DNA from: Planctomycetota bacterium
GTDB taxonomy: Bacteria > Planctomycetota > B15-G4
Length of the DNA stretch: 54,232 bases
Direction of reading: 5' to 3'
Assembly: GCA_029259695.1 (NCBI GenBank)
Contig: JAJDEQ010000173.1
Location: forward strand, 1-54,232
Below, one piece after another: positions 16,420 to 26,200 of the stretch (the stretch's first letter is position 1; every line of letters starts with the position of its first letter). The notes beneath the pieces are model-generated. The model made no database searches and had not been told where the DNA came from. It saw only the letters and a program-made list of their open reading frames with translations. A program made the position numbers and the translations under genes.

Positions 16420-17781
16420 ATGAAGACCCGTGAAGCGTTCGTGCGAGGAGGTTGGGAGCGGTCCGTGGTTCGGCGCGTGCTGTGCACCGCGTTGACGGCC
16501 GTGCTGCTCCTGCCGGGCGCCGTGCACGCCGACGTGATCCGCGTGCCGGCCCAGTTCGCCAACATCCAGGTGGCCGTGAACAATGCCTCCGACGGGGACG
16601 TGATCCTCATCGCGCCGGGCAACTACCTGGGTCCGGTCGACATCGACGACAAGGCGCTCACGCTGGTGGTCGACGGCGGCCAGGCCAAGGTACCGCGCAT
16701 CGCGGTGCACGACCTGTCAGCGGGCAAGACGGTCACGCTGCGCGGCCTCGGAGGGGACGGGACCGCCTTCACCCAGTTCGGGCCCAATCAGGGCGGCCTC
16801 GTCCTGTCAGACAACGCCGGCCACGTGCGTGTGGAGGACGCCGAGTTCAAGGGCGGCCACGGCAACAATTCCTGGAGCCTTCCCAACCCGCTGCCGCCCG
16901 GGCACCACCCGGACGGGTATCACGCCGCGGTCGTGAGCAACTGCACCTCGGTGGCCTTCTCCCGCTGCACGTTGACCGGTGGTACGGGTGCGTCGGTGGA
17001 CGAAGAAACCACGGACAGTTGGGCCGGTCACGGCGGCTCGGGACTCAGCGCGTTCAATGCCGACGTCTCGCTGACGGATTGCTGGCTGTGGGGCAGCAAC
17101 GGCGGTTACGTGGGCGACACGATCATCAGCAGCGGGGGGGACGGCGGGAATGGTGTCGTCATGCGCGAGGGACGCCTGTACGTCGCGGACTCGTTCCTGC
17201 ACGGAGGGGACGGCGGGAGTGGTGACTGCACCTTCCTCGCCTGCGGTTTCGGCGGTTCGGGCGGCGACGGCATCCGTGTCGGTGGTCTCGGGCAGTTCGT
17301 GGAGCTCTTCCATCACGGCGGCAGCTTCGACCCGGGCATCGGCGCGCTGAGCGGCGACGGGCTGGTGCTCTCGCCGGACGGCATCGATGTGCGCGTCTTC
17401 ACCGGCAGCGTCGAGACGGTCTTCGCCAGTGCGCCGCGGGACTTCGAGGTGAGTACACCGCTGCGCGAGGGAGAAGTGGGCAGCATGAGCTGGGACGGCG
17501 AGCCGGGCGACGCGGCACTGCTGTGGGTCTCGATCGCGCCCCGGTGGACACCGCTGCCTGCGCACGACGGCGTCTTCCTGGTCGACCACGGGCAGGTCTT
17601 CAACGTGTTCGTGCCGATCACGTCGGTCGGGCCGGCCGGCTCGCTGACCGTGCCGTTCGTCGTGCCGTCGCTCGACCCGCTCGATTCGCTCGTGCTGCAC
17701 GTGCAAGGCATCATGCGGGATGCGGGTGGTCAGTACCTGCTCGGACCCGTCTCGGCGCTCGTACTGCTCGAAGGGCCATAG
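16420..17781 (+). CDS. Exported right-handed beta-helix (parallel beta-helix) protein
   Basis: 453 residues; ATG at 16420 with AGGAGA upstream. A signal peptide ends near AVHAD. The N-terminal mature part (VPAQFANIQVAVNNASDGDV, then ILIAPGNYLGP) is the standard entry motif of pectate-lyase-like right-handed β-helix proteins. The middle contains glycine- and aspartate-rich turns (SSGGDGGNG, LHGGDGGSGDC, GFGGSGGDG) as expected for helix coils. The last 85 residues form a separate beta domain ending VLLEGP. No catalytic residues are identifiable. A small remnant of a relative lies at 13253. Confidence 0.8.
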   Translation: MKTREAFVRGGWERSVVRRVLCTALTAVLLLPGAVHADVIRVPAQFANIQVAVNNASDGDVILIAPGNYLGPVDIDDKALTLVVDGGQAKVPRIAVHDLSAGKTVTLRGLGGDGTAFTQFGPNQGGLVLSDNAGHVRVEDAEFKGGHGNNSWSLPNPLPPGHHPDGYHAAVVSNCTSVAFSRCTLTGGTGASVDEETTDSWAGHGGSGLSAFNADVSLTDCWLWGSNGGYVGDTIISSGGDGGNGVVMREGRLYVADSFLHGGDGGSGDCTFLACGFGGSGGDGIRVGGLGQFVELFHHGGSFDPGIGALSGDGLVLSPDGIDVRVFTGSVETVFASAPRDFEVSTPLREGEVGSMSWDGEPGDAALLWVSIAPRWTPLPAHDGVFLVDHGQVFNVFVPITSVGPAGSLTVPFVVPSLDPLDSLVLHVQGIMRDAGGQYLLGPVSALVLLEGP

Positions 17782-17796
17782 CCCGGGCGTCCGGGC
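17781..17796 (+). terminator. Hairpin starting at the beta-helix gene stop codon
   Basis: GCCCGG-GCGT-CCGGGC, a perfect 6-bp stem with a 4-base loop, begins on the last base of the TAG stop. It sits between convergent genes. Confidence 0.45.
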
Positions 17797-17852
17797 CGAC
17801 ATGCGGGCGGCTGTCGCGCTGTGCGAGGCGGCGTTCGCGAGGCTCGGCGCGC

Positions 17853-18305
17853 CTACAGATCGAAGTACTGCACCCCCTCGGTGTTCACGCCGGTCACATT
17901 GGCGCGGATCTCGCCGGTCGTCGTGGCGAAGATCCAGCCCTGCTTGCCCTTGGGTGCGTTGGGCATCTTGTTGCGCACGCGCACCTTGTTGCTGTCGTTG
18001 ATCGGGTTGACCGGGAGCTCGGCCATGTACGGGCCGTACTGCGTGCCGGCGTTGCCGAACGCGTCCGTCTGCCCGGTGAGCTGCGCCAGCTTCTTGGCGC
18101 TCGGGTAGCTGTCGTGATGCTGGACCCGGTAGAGCTCGAGGGAGTTCCGCAGCCGGGTCAGGTTGCTGGCGACCACGGCGTCCCTGGCTTCGCTGCTCGC
18201 CCCCGCGAAACGCGGAATCACGATGGCGGCGAGGATGCCGAGGATGACCACCACGATCGTCAATTCGACGAGCGTGAAGCCGTTCTGTCTGGAGTGCTGG
18301 CGCAC
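17853..18305 (-). CDS. Type II secretion/type IV pilin-like major pseudopilin (GspG-like)
   Basis: 150 residues, GTG start at 18305 with GAGG six bases upstream. The N-terminus QNGFTLVELTIVVVILGILA is a class III prepilin signal: cleavage after Gly by a prepilin peptidase, methylated Phe1, Glu5, and a long hydrophobic helix. The C-terminal part (GPYMAELPVNPINDSNKVRV then GWIFATTTGEIRAN) is of GspG type. It would be an inner-membrane protein assembled into a pseudopilus or pilus. No other secretion genes are nearby, so it is an orphan, as often seen in planctomycetes. Confidence 0.88.
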   Translation of the reverse strand: MRQHSRQNGFTLVELTIVVVILGILAAIVIPRFAGASSEARDAVVASNLTRLRNSLELYRVQHHDSYPSAKKLAQLTGQTDAFGNAGTQYGPYMAELPVNPINDSNKVRVRNKMPNAPKGKQGWIFATTTGEIRANVTGVNTEGVQYFDL

Positions 18306-18449
18306 GGGAACCTCACGATCGAGAGTCGGTTTCTCTCTCTCACTCGATCGCAGGACTCCGGGAGCTGCCCGGGTGTCCAGGGGAAGCCTATCCCGTTCTC
18401 GGCCCAGGGCAATCGGGACGTCCCCTGGGCTGCCCCGTGGCGGCCGGCT

Positions 18450-18743
18450 TCAGTCGACCTTCTCGAGTTGCAGCACTTCGAGTCCCTCCAGCAGCTCGTC
18501 GCCCCGTGCCACGAAGTCGCGCAGGTACGGCGTCTCCATGTGGGCTTCCCAGTCGGCCTTGCTCTTCCAGTTCTCGAAGAACAGGAAGACCCGAGGGTCC
18601 TCGAGCGAGCGGTGCATGTCGTACTGGATGCACCCCGGCTCACTGTGCGTGGGCGCGAGCAGATCGTGCAGCACGCGCGCGGCGTCGGCTTCGCGGCCGG
18701 GCCTGGCCGTGATCTTGGCGGAGATGGTGAAGGGCGTGGTCAT
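18450..18743 (-). CDS. Antibiotic biosynthesis monooxygenase (ABM)/YgiN-like protein
   Basis: 97 residues from the ATG at 18743; an in-frame ATG at 18761 would add six residues and neither has a clear Shine-Dalgarno site. The sequence has the ABM ferredoxin-like dimer pattern: FTISAKITARPGREADAARV, then SEPGCIQYDMHRS, then VFLFFENWKSKADWEAHM. Relatives include quinol monooxygenase YgiN and heme-degrading or polyketide-oxidising enzymes. The substrate is unknown. Cytoplasmic. Confidence 0.82.
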   Translation of the reverse strand: MTTPFTISAKITARPGREADAARVLHDLLAPTHSEPGCIQYDMHRSLEDPRVFLFFENWKSKADWEAHMETPYLRDFVARGDELLEGLEVLQLEKVD

Positions 18744-18829
18744 GACAGTAGCGTACGGCATTCGCTACGTTGGATCGGCACATGGCATCGGCGCCGTTCC
18801 AGTGGGCGCCACACGGCAAGGGAGGCAGC

Positions 18830-19816
18830 ATGAAGCACGCGATCACGGTCCTGTTGTTCACGAGCGCGCTGACGGCTCCGGTCGGCGCCCTCCAGCAGCA
18901 GACGTGGTGGGGCGGATCGCCCTACGTCTCGAGCCGGGACGGTCCGCTCGAGTCGGGCGGCGCGGGCTTCGTGCGCGAGACCTTCGAGGACGGGCGCTTC
19001 GACCTCCCGGGTGTGACGGCGTCGCCGGGGCAGGTCATGCCCCCGGGCCCGGAAACCGACTCGGTCGACGGCGACGACGGTGTGCTCGACGGTTCGGGCA
19101 ACGGCGGGTCCTCGTTTCGCGTCGAGAGCGGTCTCGAAGGCCTCACGCTCAGCTTCGATCCCGCCGTTCTCGGCGGACTGCCCACGTCGGTCGGGATCGT
19201 GTGGACCGACGGCGCCCCGAGCAGCGAGGTGTTCCTGGAGACGTTCGACGCCCAGGGTCGGCCGAGCGGCGGGGTCGGCTCCTCGCCGAACGGCGACGGG
19301 GACTTCCTGGGCGGCACGGCGGAGGACCGCTTCCTGGGCGTCCAGGGTGACCTGCTCGTGGGCATGCTGCGCCTGTGGACCGACCCGGTCGGCGGCCGTG
19401 ATGTTCCGATGGAGATCGACCATGTCCAGATCGGCGGCATCTCGGCGTGGTACGACCTCGGCGACGGTCTCGCGGGGACGTTCGGCGTTCCGGCTCTGAG
19501 GGCAACGGGTGCGCTCGTGCCCGACGGCACCGTGCTGCTGCAAGTCGAGGCGCTGCCGACGGGGGCGCCGGGAGTCCTCGTCTTCGGCTTCGACCGCGTC
19601 GATCTGCCCCTGAAGGGGGGCACGCTCGTTCCGTCGGCCGACGTGATCATTCCGGGCGTCGTCGGCAACTCGAACGGGAACTGGCAAGGGGCTTTCCGTT
19701 GGCCCGCGGGGCTTGCCGAACTCACGCCCGTCTACCTGCAGGCGTGGGTGCCGGATGACGGGGCGCCGGCCGGCATGTCGGCGAGCAATGCCCTGCAGGT
19801 CGGGGGCGTGCCCTGA
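18830..19816 (+). CDS. Exported protein with GFSASN-type tail
   Basis: 328 residues. ATG at 18830 has GGGAGG seven bases upstream and opens a short signal peptide (MKHAITVLLFTSAL...). Residues about 30-205 are a beta-rich domain with patterns seen in choice-of-anchor jelly-roll domains (FEDGRFDLPGVTASPGQ, then LTLSFDPAVLGGLPTSVGI). The gene's 3' end encodes the shared tail, residues 206-328: WYDLGDGLAGTFG, LPLKGGTLVPSADV and MSASNALQVGGVP at the end. It ends 7 bases from the convergent methyltransferase. Function unknown. Confidence 0.78.
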   Translation: MKHAITVLLFTSALTAPVGALQQQTWWGGSPYVSSRDGPLESGGAGFVRETFEDGRFDLPGVTASPGQVMPPGPETDSVDGDDGVLDGSGNGGSSFRVESGLEGLTLSFDPAVLGGLPTSVGIVWTDGAPSSEVFLETFDAQGRPSGGVGSSPNGDGDFLGGTAEDRFLGVQGDLLVGMLRLWTDPVGGRDVPMEIDHVQIGGISAWYDLGDGLAGTFGVPALRATGALVPDGTVLLQVEALPTGAPGVLVFGFDRVDLPLKGGTLVPSADVIIPGVVGNSNGNWQGAFRWPAGLAELTPVYLQAWVPDDGAPAGMSASNALQVGGVP

Positions 19817-19823
19817 CGGCGGG

Positions 19824-20438
19824 TCACGGGTTCAGCGCTCGCCCCTGGTAGGTGAACGCCGCGACCTTCGGGCCCTTGAGATAGAAGGTCTCCAGGTCCG
19901 CGAGTTCGAAGCCCGCGTCGCGCAGCAGTTGGTCGATCCGGCGGTTGAGGTGGCAGCCGCCGCAGAGCAGCTTCTGCACCGGGTTGAGCCGGTCCTGCCA
20001 GCGCGCGACCCGAGCGTCCGCGGCGCGGCCGTGCTCGACGAAGTGCAGCGCCGCGCCCGGCTTGAGCACGCGGCGCAACTCGTCCAGTGCCACGGCTACG
20101 TCGGGGATCGTGCACAGCGTCCAGGTGACCAGTCCGGCGTCCATCGAGTCGTCGGGCAGGTCGATGCGTTCGGCTTCGAGCCCGACGAACTCCACCGGGA
20201 ACGAGCAGGCGGCGAGACGCTTGCGTGCCAGCTTGCGCCCGACCAGCGCCGGGTCGACGGCGTGCAGGTGCGTCACGCCGGGCGGATAGTGCGGCAGGTT
20301 CAGCCCCGAGCCGAAGCCCACCTCCACGACATCACCCGCCAGCCCCGCGGCTGTCGTCTCCCGCAACTCGCGGAACGGGCGCAAGCCCATGCAGAGATCG
20401 ACGCCCCGAGGCAGCAGGTGGTCGCGATAGAAACCCAC
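19824..20438 (-). CDS. Class I SAM-dependent methyltransferase (type 11, UbiE-like)
   Basis: 204 residues. GTG at 20438 is chosen because AGGAGAG lies seven bases upstream and the protein then begins with VGFYRDHLLPRGVDL, the usual start of this subfamily; the frame is open further upstream without either sign. Motif I is VVEVGFGSGLNLPHYPPG, motif II/post-I is LHAVDPALVG, and ALDELRRVLKPGAALHFVEH is the typical later segment. The C-terminal CGGCHLNRRIDQLL stretch with two cysteines is common in this family. The substrate is unknown. It is not coupled to a neighbour. Confidence 0.85.
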   Translation of the reverse strand: MGFYRDHLLPRGVDLCMGLRPFRELRETTAAGLAGDVVEVGFGSGLNLPHYPPGVTHLHAVDPALVGRKLARKRLAACSFPVEFVGLEAERIDLPDDSMDAGLVTWTLCTIPDVAVALDELRRVLKPGAALHFVEHGRAADARVARWQDRLNPVQKLLCGGCHLNRRIDQLLRDAGFELADLETFYLKGPKVAAFTYQGRALNP

Positions 20439-20649
20439 GCTGTCTCTCCTCCCGAACTCCGGGCGCACCCAGCGCCTGATCTCCATCGACAGCACAGTGT
20501 CCCATCGCCCGGGCGTCATGCGAAGGGGCCTCTTGTGCCTCGACGCCGAGTCGCTGCTCGCAGCCACCAGCGCCGCTTGCTCGTGATCGTGGCCGGGCTC
20601 GTGGAACACCGAAGCACTACGAGTGCAACGTGTTCTAGCGCTCACGCGC

Positions 20650-20687
20650 GGCCCGGCGTGACGTCCTGGCGACGATCACGCCGGGCC
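20650..20687 (-). terminator. Strong hairpin overlapping the SDR gene stop
   Basis: GGCCCGGCGTGA pairs perfectly with TCACGCCGGGCC (12 bp) around a 14-base loop. The TGA stop of the minus-strand dehydrogenase (20676-20678) is part of the stem. There is no T-tract. Confidence 0.55.
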
Positions 20688-21695
20688 GGGCGGGTCCGGG
20701 GCGCCGTGCTGTTCCAGGAAGCTCTCGATCCGGGCGCGCTGCGCGGCGCGGGCCGCGTCGAAGTCGAGCTGCGGCTTGCGCATCATCAGCAGGGAGATGT
20801 CGTCCGGGGTCGGCGCGGCGCGCTCGAGGATCTCGTCGACGGTGGCATCGAGGTGTTCGTCCCAGTGGGGCTGCCTGCCATCGATGTCCTTGACGTCGTA
20901 GTGTCGGGCCATGTCCCAGCACGTGAGCACCTGGCCGCTGCGTTGGTGCACGTCGGGATCCGCGGCGAGCGCGGCGATCACACGCCCGACGAGCAGCGGC
21001 GTCTCGGACAGCGCGAAGTGCACGTCCTGCTCGATCGCGTCGCGCCAGGTCTCCTCGGTCACGCCGAAGTGATCGAGCACGGCCTCGGAGCGCAGGAAGC
21101 CCGGGGTGATCGCGACGGCGGTGATCGGGCGGTCGGCGAGCTCCACGGACATCGCGTACGCCAGCCGGATCACGGATTGCTTGCAGAGGTCGTAGAAGAG
21201 CTGTCCGCGGTAGCCTCGGAAGGCCCCGTCGGTGAGCTCGACGATCAGCCCGCCGTCGCCGTCGAGCATCAGCGGGACGCCGTGGCGGCTCGTGATGATG
21301 TGCGTGTGGATCGCGCGCTCCATCATCGTGAAGCCCTGCTGGACGTCGACTTCCCAGAACGCCTTGCCCCACTCGGTGAGGGAGTCGCCGCCCCAGATGT
21401 CGTTGATCAGGATGTCGAGCCGGCCGTGGTCGGCGCGCACCCGCTCGAACAGTCGCACGACCGCGGGCTCCTCGCTGTGATCGACGCGCACGGCGATCCC
21501 GGTCCCGCCGGCGGCGGTGACCTGCTCGGCGGTCTCCTCGATCGTCTCCGGTCGCTTGGGATCCACCGTCCCCGCGCGGCTGCTGCGGCCCGTGCAGTAC
21601 ACGCTGGCACCGGCCTCCCCGAGCGCCCGGGCGATCCCGCGCCCCGCTCCACGGGTGGCGCCGGCGACGAGCGCGACCTTTCCCTGCAACGTCAT
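20676..21695 (-). CDS. Short-chain dehydrogenase/reductase, DHRS1-like
   Basis: 339 residues from the ATG at 21695 (MTLQGKVALVAGATRGAGRG), the standard SDR beginning; upstream codons look like leader. The dinucleotide motif is GATRGAGRG, and GRLDILINDIWGG is the NNAG-region equivalent. YDLCK is the catalytic YxxxK. The residue 13 before that Tyr, normally Ser, is Thr here (VELTDG). The DH after VRV and the IEETAEQVTAAGG segment resemble the DHRS1 branch. The C-terminus is extended by about 90 residues relative to a minimal SDR. The substrate is unknown. Cytoplasmic. Confidence 0.85.
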   Translation of the reverse strand: MTLQGKVALVAGATRGAGRGIARALGEAGASVYCTGRSSRAGTVDPKRPETIEETAEQVTAAGGTGIAVRVDHSEEPAVVRLFERVRADHGRLDILINDIWGGDSLTEWGKAFWEVDVQQGFTMMERAIHTHIITSRHGVPLMLDGDGGLIVELTDGAFRGYRGQLFYDLCKQSVIRLAYAMSVELADRPITAVAITPGFLRSEAVLDHFGVTEETWRDAIEQDVHFALSETPLLVGRVIAALAADPDVHQRSGQVLTCWDMARHYDVKDIDGRQPHWDEHLDATVDEILERAAPTPDDISLLMMRKPQLDFDAARAAQRARIESFLEQHGAPDPPGPA

Positions 21696-21897
21696 GGCGG
21701 CAGGATACGCACGGCCCGCCACACCGGGCCAGACTCCCGGTGAGTCTGCAGCGGTGTCGGGCAACGACGATTCGCGCGGCGTCGCCGTGGACGAGACCTA
21801 CGGGAGGGTTGTCGCTGAGCACATGACACACGGGGCTTCGCCTGTGTGCCTTGTCAGCTCGTAGACTCCGGGCCGGCCCCGGCCGCGCCAAAGGGAC

Positions 21898-21903
21898 TAG
21901 GAT
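21898..21903 (+). promoter_or_regulatory. Possible -10 box of the 21961 gene
   Basis: TAGGAT lies 57 bases before the GTG at 21961, the same hexamer as before the TIR gene. No convincing -35 element. The remainder of 21696-21960 has no gene. Confidence 0.35.
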
Positions 21904-21960
21904 GCGTGCGGGTGGGAGGGCTCGGCTCTCCCGACGAAAAGGGAAGAGGGAGGACTCACC

Positions 21961-23172
21961 GTGAGAGCATGGATTGCCGTCTTGTGTGTGGTGTGCTGTG
22001 TTTCGTCCGTCGCGGCACAGCTCACGGTCCTGGAGCCGGGCTTCGCGGTGAAGACGTACCCGGCCGGCGTCGGTGCGAAGTACATCAGCTGCAGTCCCGG
22101 CGGTCTGTGGCCCGACGGCGTGTTCTTCGCGGACAGCGGGGCCGGGGTGATCGAGCACCTGGCGCCCGATGACACGATGTCGATCTTCGCGTCCGGCTTC
22201 GGCTTCCCGGCCGGCATGGAATTCGGTCCCGGTCCGGCCGCGCTCTACGGCGACTTCATGTACGTCGCCGACTTCAGCGCCGGCACCATCTCCAAGGTGG
22301 ACCCGGGAGGCGTCGTGACGCCGTTCACCTTCGTGACCTCACCGGGGGATGTGGTCTTCGATCCCTCCGGTGCCTACGGACCGGCTCTCTTCACCACCAC
22401 GGCGTTCTCCGGGCCGATGCTCCTCGTCGACCCGTTCGGGCTCACGGCCTTTTTCTCGGCGGTGCCGGCGGCGTACATGGACTTCGGTCCCGGGGGGGCG
22501 TGGGGCACCGGCATGTACTCGACCGACGCCACCGGCATCTCCAAGGTGGATGCCTTCGGCGTGGCGACTCCCTTCGTCGGCGGCTTCGCCACGTCAGAGG
22601 GCTTCGACTGGGCGTTCGGGCCGGGCTTCGGCGGCGATCTGTTCGCCACGGACGTGGCCGGCGGCGCGATCGTCCGCATCGACTCGACGGGCAGCGCATC
22701 GCTCTTCGCCACGCTCCCCGGAGCGGCGGACGTCGAGGCGTGCGGTGGCGGCCTCTACGTGGTCAGCAACCTGGGCGGTTGCTTCAAGGTCTACGTGCCG
22801 TGGGTCGACCTCGGTTCGGGCCTCGCCGGTACCTACGGAACGCCGTTGCTGGTCGGGACCGGAGATCTGCAGGGAGGAGACCCGCTCGAGATCTCACTGA
22901 CCAACGCGCTGGAGGACACGACGGCCTGGTTGATCGTCGGCTTCTCCGAACTGAACGCCAGTTTCAAGGGCGGGACGATGGTGCCGGACTTCAACGCTCC
23001 CGGTTTCTTCGTCCCCCTGTCGACCGGTGCCCTGGGCGAGATCGTCATTCCCGGCATCTGGCCGCTCGGCGTGCCGTCGGATTTCTCGCTCTATCTGCAG
23101 TACTGGATCGAGGACCCCGCCGGCCCCGTCAGCTTCAGCGCGAGCAACGCGATCTCGGGCACGACGCCGTGA
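21961..23172 (+). CDS. Exported NHL-like beta-propeller protein with GFSASN tail
   Basis: 403 residues; GTG at 21961 with GGAGG about nine bases upstream, and a signal peptide ending near SVAAQ. Residues about 25-275 form repeated blades such as MYVADFSAGTISKVDPGG, MYSTDATGISKVDAFG and LFATDVAGGAIVRIDSTG, as in NHL/SMP-30-like propellers. Residues 280-403 are the shared tail: WVDLGSGLAGTYGTPLLVG, ASFKGGTMVPDFNAPG, LYLQYWIEDPAGP and the end FSASNAISGTTP. Extracellular. The ligand or substrate is unknown. Confidence 0.8.
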   Translation: MRAWIAVLCVVCCVSSVAAQLTVLEPGFAVKTYPAGVGAKYISCSPGGLWPDGVFFADSGAGVIEHLAPDDTMSIFASGFGFPAGMEFGPGPAALYGDFMYVADFSAGTISKVDPGGVVTPFTFVTSPGDVVFDPSGAYGPALFTTTAFSGPMLLVDPFGLTAFFSAVPAAYMDFGPGGAWGTGMYSTDATGISKVDAFGVATPFVGGFATSEGFDWAFGPGFGGDLFATDVAGGAIVRIDSTGSASLFATLPGAADVEACGGGLYVVSNLGGCFKVYVPWVDLGSGLAGTYGTPLLVGTGDLQGGDPLEISLTNALEDTTAWLIVGFSELNASFKGGTMVPDFNAPGFFVPLSTGALGEIVIPGIWPLGVPSDFSLYLQYWIEDPAGPVSFSASNAISGTTP

Positions 23173-23283
23173 TAGGAGTGGTACTCCGATGGGCGGCGGA
23201 GCCCTGACCGGCTCGAACCGGCGTGAGCGGGTACCCTTGCGTTGCACCGAGCGGGCTCGATCACCGGCTCGGGAGAGGGGGCG

Positions 23284-26200
23284 ATGATGGGCAGCGAGCA
23301 GGGAACCGGGTCGGTCCGACGTTCATCGAGTGCCGTGACGCCAGGCGGCGCCCAGCCGATCCCGGGCTTCGAGTCCACCTCGATCGATCGCGATGGCAGG
23401 ACGGTCACGATCCGGGAACTCGAGTACGTCTTGGACGGCGACGAGCTCCGCGGATACGACCATCGGATCCTGGCGGACACGGTGACGTGCCGGTCCTACG
23501 ACAATCCCGGGACGAACCTCACCATCCAGGCGCGCGAGGTCATCGTGGAAGCGGACGGCGCGACGATCGTCGTCGCGGGACGCGACGCGGAGGACGGGTA
23601 CGAACCCGGAGACAAGGCGGGCCTCGACGGGATCGGGTACAAGGCCGATGGACAGGAAGGCGCCGACGGTAAGCCCGGCGCGGACTACACCGGGGAGCCA
23701 CCGCACTCCGGTGCCGTGACGATCCACGCCGGCTCGATCCGCGGCGGTGTCCTGACCATCGACGCGCGCGGCGGGACGGGCGGCCGCGGGCAGGACGGCG
23801 GTGACGGCGTCGAGGGAAAGAGCAACGCGGCGGCGGACGGCCCCGTCCTGAAGATGAAGCGCCCACCGACCCCGGACGACGACTTCCCGCACGCCGAGAA
23901 GGACTGGGGGAAGAACATCGGCATCTACGGGTTCATGCAGACCTGGTACCTCGCCGTGTCGGTCGCCAGCCCGGGTGTTCGCGGAAGTGATGGTGGCAAC
24001 GCGGGGCTCGCCGGACGATCCGGAGCCGGCGGCGGCGGCGGGAAGGTCTCCATCGCCTGCGACGACATCAGCGCGGAGATCCGCGTCGAGAGTGGTGCTG
24101 GCGACGGTGGCGCCGGTGCCCGGACGGGCGAGCCCGGTGGCGGATCCGGCCCCCAACTCGGGGGTCGCCATCGCTACCTCTACAGCTCGCTGGGGTCGGA
24201 CCGGTTCTTCCAGATGGAGTACCCGTGGGTCTTCGCCAGTGCGTCGGAAGTCGCCGACCTGCAGAAACCGAAGAACGTCCGGGGCTACGTCAAGCCGGCC
24301 TTCATCGACGGCCAGGGCAAGCTGCTCCTCCGCACCCCCTCCGGCGCTCCGGGTGAGAGCGGTGGGTACGGTTCCGACGGCCTCGACCGGAAACCCGAGC
24401 CCGAACCGGGTCCGGAGGGCGCCCCCGGTGACTACGAGACCACGGACCGCGTGGCGCTGGATCTGGAATCGCTGGACCGCGAGCAGCTCCTGCAGCTGCA
24501 GCAGGCCGCCTACACGCGCGAGATCCGCGGTGATGTCGACGCGGCCGCCGGCATCCTCACCTGGCTGGCTCGGATCACGGCGGACTACCGGGAGGTCGAC
24601 CCATCCGGCGCGAGTCGAGCGGCGATCGAGGCCCAGGGCGTGTATCAGGGCGCGGTGTCGCGGCTGCGGAGCCTGAGGTCGCGGTCGCGCGGCTCGTGGT
24701 CGTCCAACGAGACCTTCCGCTTCACGAACCTGGAGAAGTACTCGAGCTACGTCGAGACGCACCTCACGCACCTCGAGAACACTGAACGCAACCTCGTCGA
24801 GTACGTCGAGCATCAGGACGAGGTTGCCCGACGGAAGCGTTCCGTCGGCAAGGCCATCGAGCAGGCCGAGGCCTTCGTCGAGCACCTGCGGGGTGACCTG
24901 GCGGCCAAGCAGGACGATCAGCTCAGGATCAAGAAGGCGATCGGTGACCTGCAGTCCGACATGGCCGACTACGTCCACCAGTTGGAGAACATGCCCGAAG
25001 ATCTCCAGCAGGCGATCGACATGAAGATCGCGCGGGAAGCCGAGCTGACCTGGGGCGAGCTGCTCCAGTACGTGTCGATGGCCCTGTCGATCGCCGGTGC
25101 CGTCAGCGCCCTGGCCGGAGGGATGCAGAAGGTCGCCGCCGCCCGTCAGGAGGCGTACGAGAAGGAGTTCTCGGAAACGCTCGCACGTGACAGCGGCTCG
25201 GGCATCCACCACGACGATGTGTGGGAGGCGGCCTTCAAGACGGCGTTCGACAAGACCTACACGAACGCAGCGGGCGCGAACACGGATCTGGTGAACAAGG
25301 CGTTCGGCCTGTTCAAGGCCGGCATCGACGCGCTGGCGAAGTACCTCGCGCTGGCGAGCATGCGCAAGTCATCCGGGGAGATGCAACGCTTCGACGCCGT
25401 CGATCTCGAGGCGTACTTCATCCTGACGGAGCCCAAGCGCGTCGAGCTCGCTAAGCAGCGCAACGAGTTCTCGGCCTTCATCTACGCCTTCCTCAACGAC
25501 TTCGCCGAGGCGCGCGAGTGGCAGCGGATGATGTCGGACCTCTTCGACATGGGGAACTCGAGACTCGACCTGGTGGACCAGCTCTCGAAGCTGCAGGCGG
25601 ACGAACGCGAGCTGTCCTTCCAGCTGCGGAACTACGAGAACAACCGCGACGAGCTGACCGAGATCCACGACGAGCTGGACTTCGAGTCCCGCGGAGACGA
25701 TGCGCGACTGGCTCTCATCGAGAACTACCGCGTCGCCACCAGCACGGCGTTCGACCGGATCGTCGACGAGGCGGCGGCGTATCGGATCTGGACGTTGTTG
25801 GACTACGAGCTCCCGCGGATCCCGGGTGACCTGTCCGTCCAACGGCTGAGGGACGGACTGCACCGGCCGCTGTGGGAACTCATCGAGGACCGCCTCAACA
25901 CCACCCAGGCGCCTCCACAGAAGGACTTCTCGGCCGTGCCCCACGTGTGGTCGAAGAAGGATCACGCGCGCGAGTTCCGCCGGTTGATCGAGACCGGCCG
26001 GATGCTGCTGACGCTGGCACCCGACCCGAACGAACTCTTCTTCCACTTGCGGCTGATCCGAGCGCGCATCTTCCTCAAGGGCGCGACCGTGGCACGGGGG
26101 TCGGAGTTCCGCTGCGTCCTCCGTCACCCGGGGGTCTGCAAGTACGTCGCGAGGGACCGCGGCGTCCGACAGTTCTCCCTCGCCCCGCGCACGGTCCAGT

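Noticed and set aside
20439..20645. 69-residue N-terminal extension of the methyltransferase
   Set aside because: The GTG at 20438 has a strong AGGAGAG site and gives the usual subfamily beginning.
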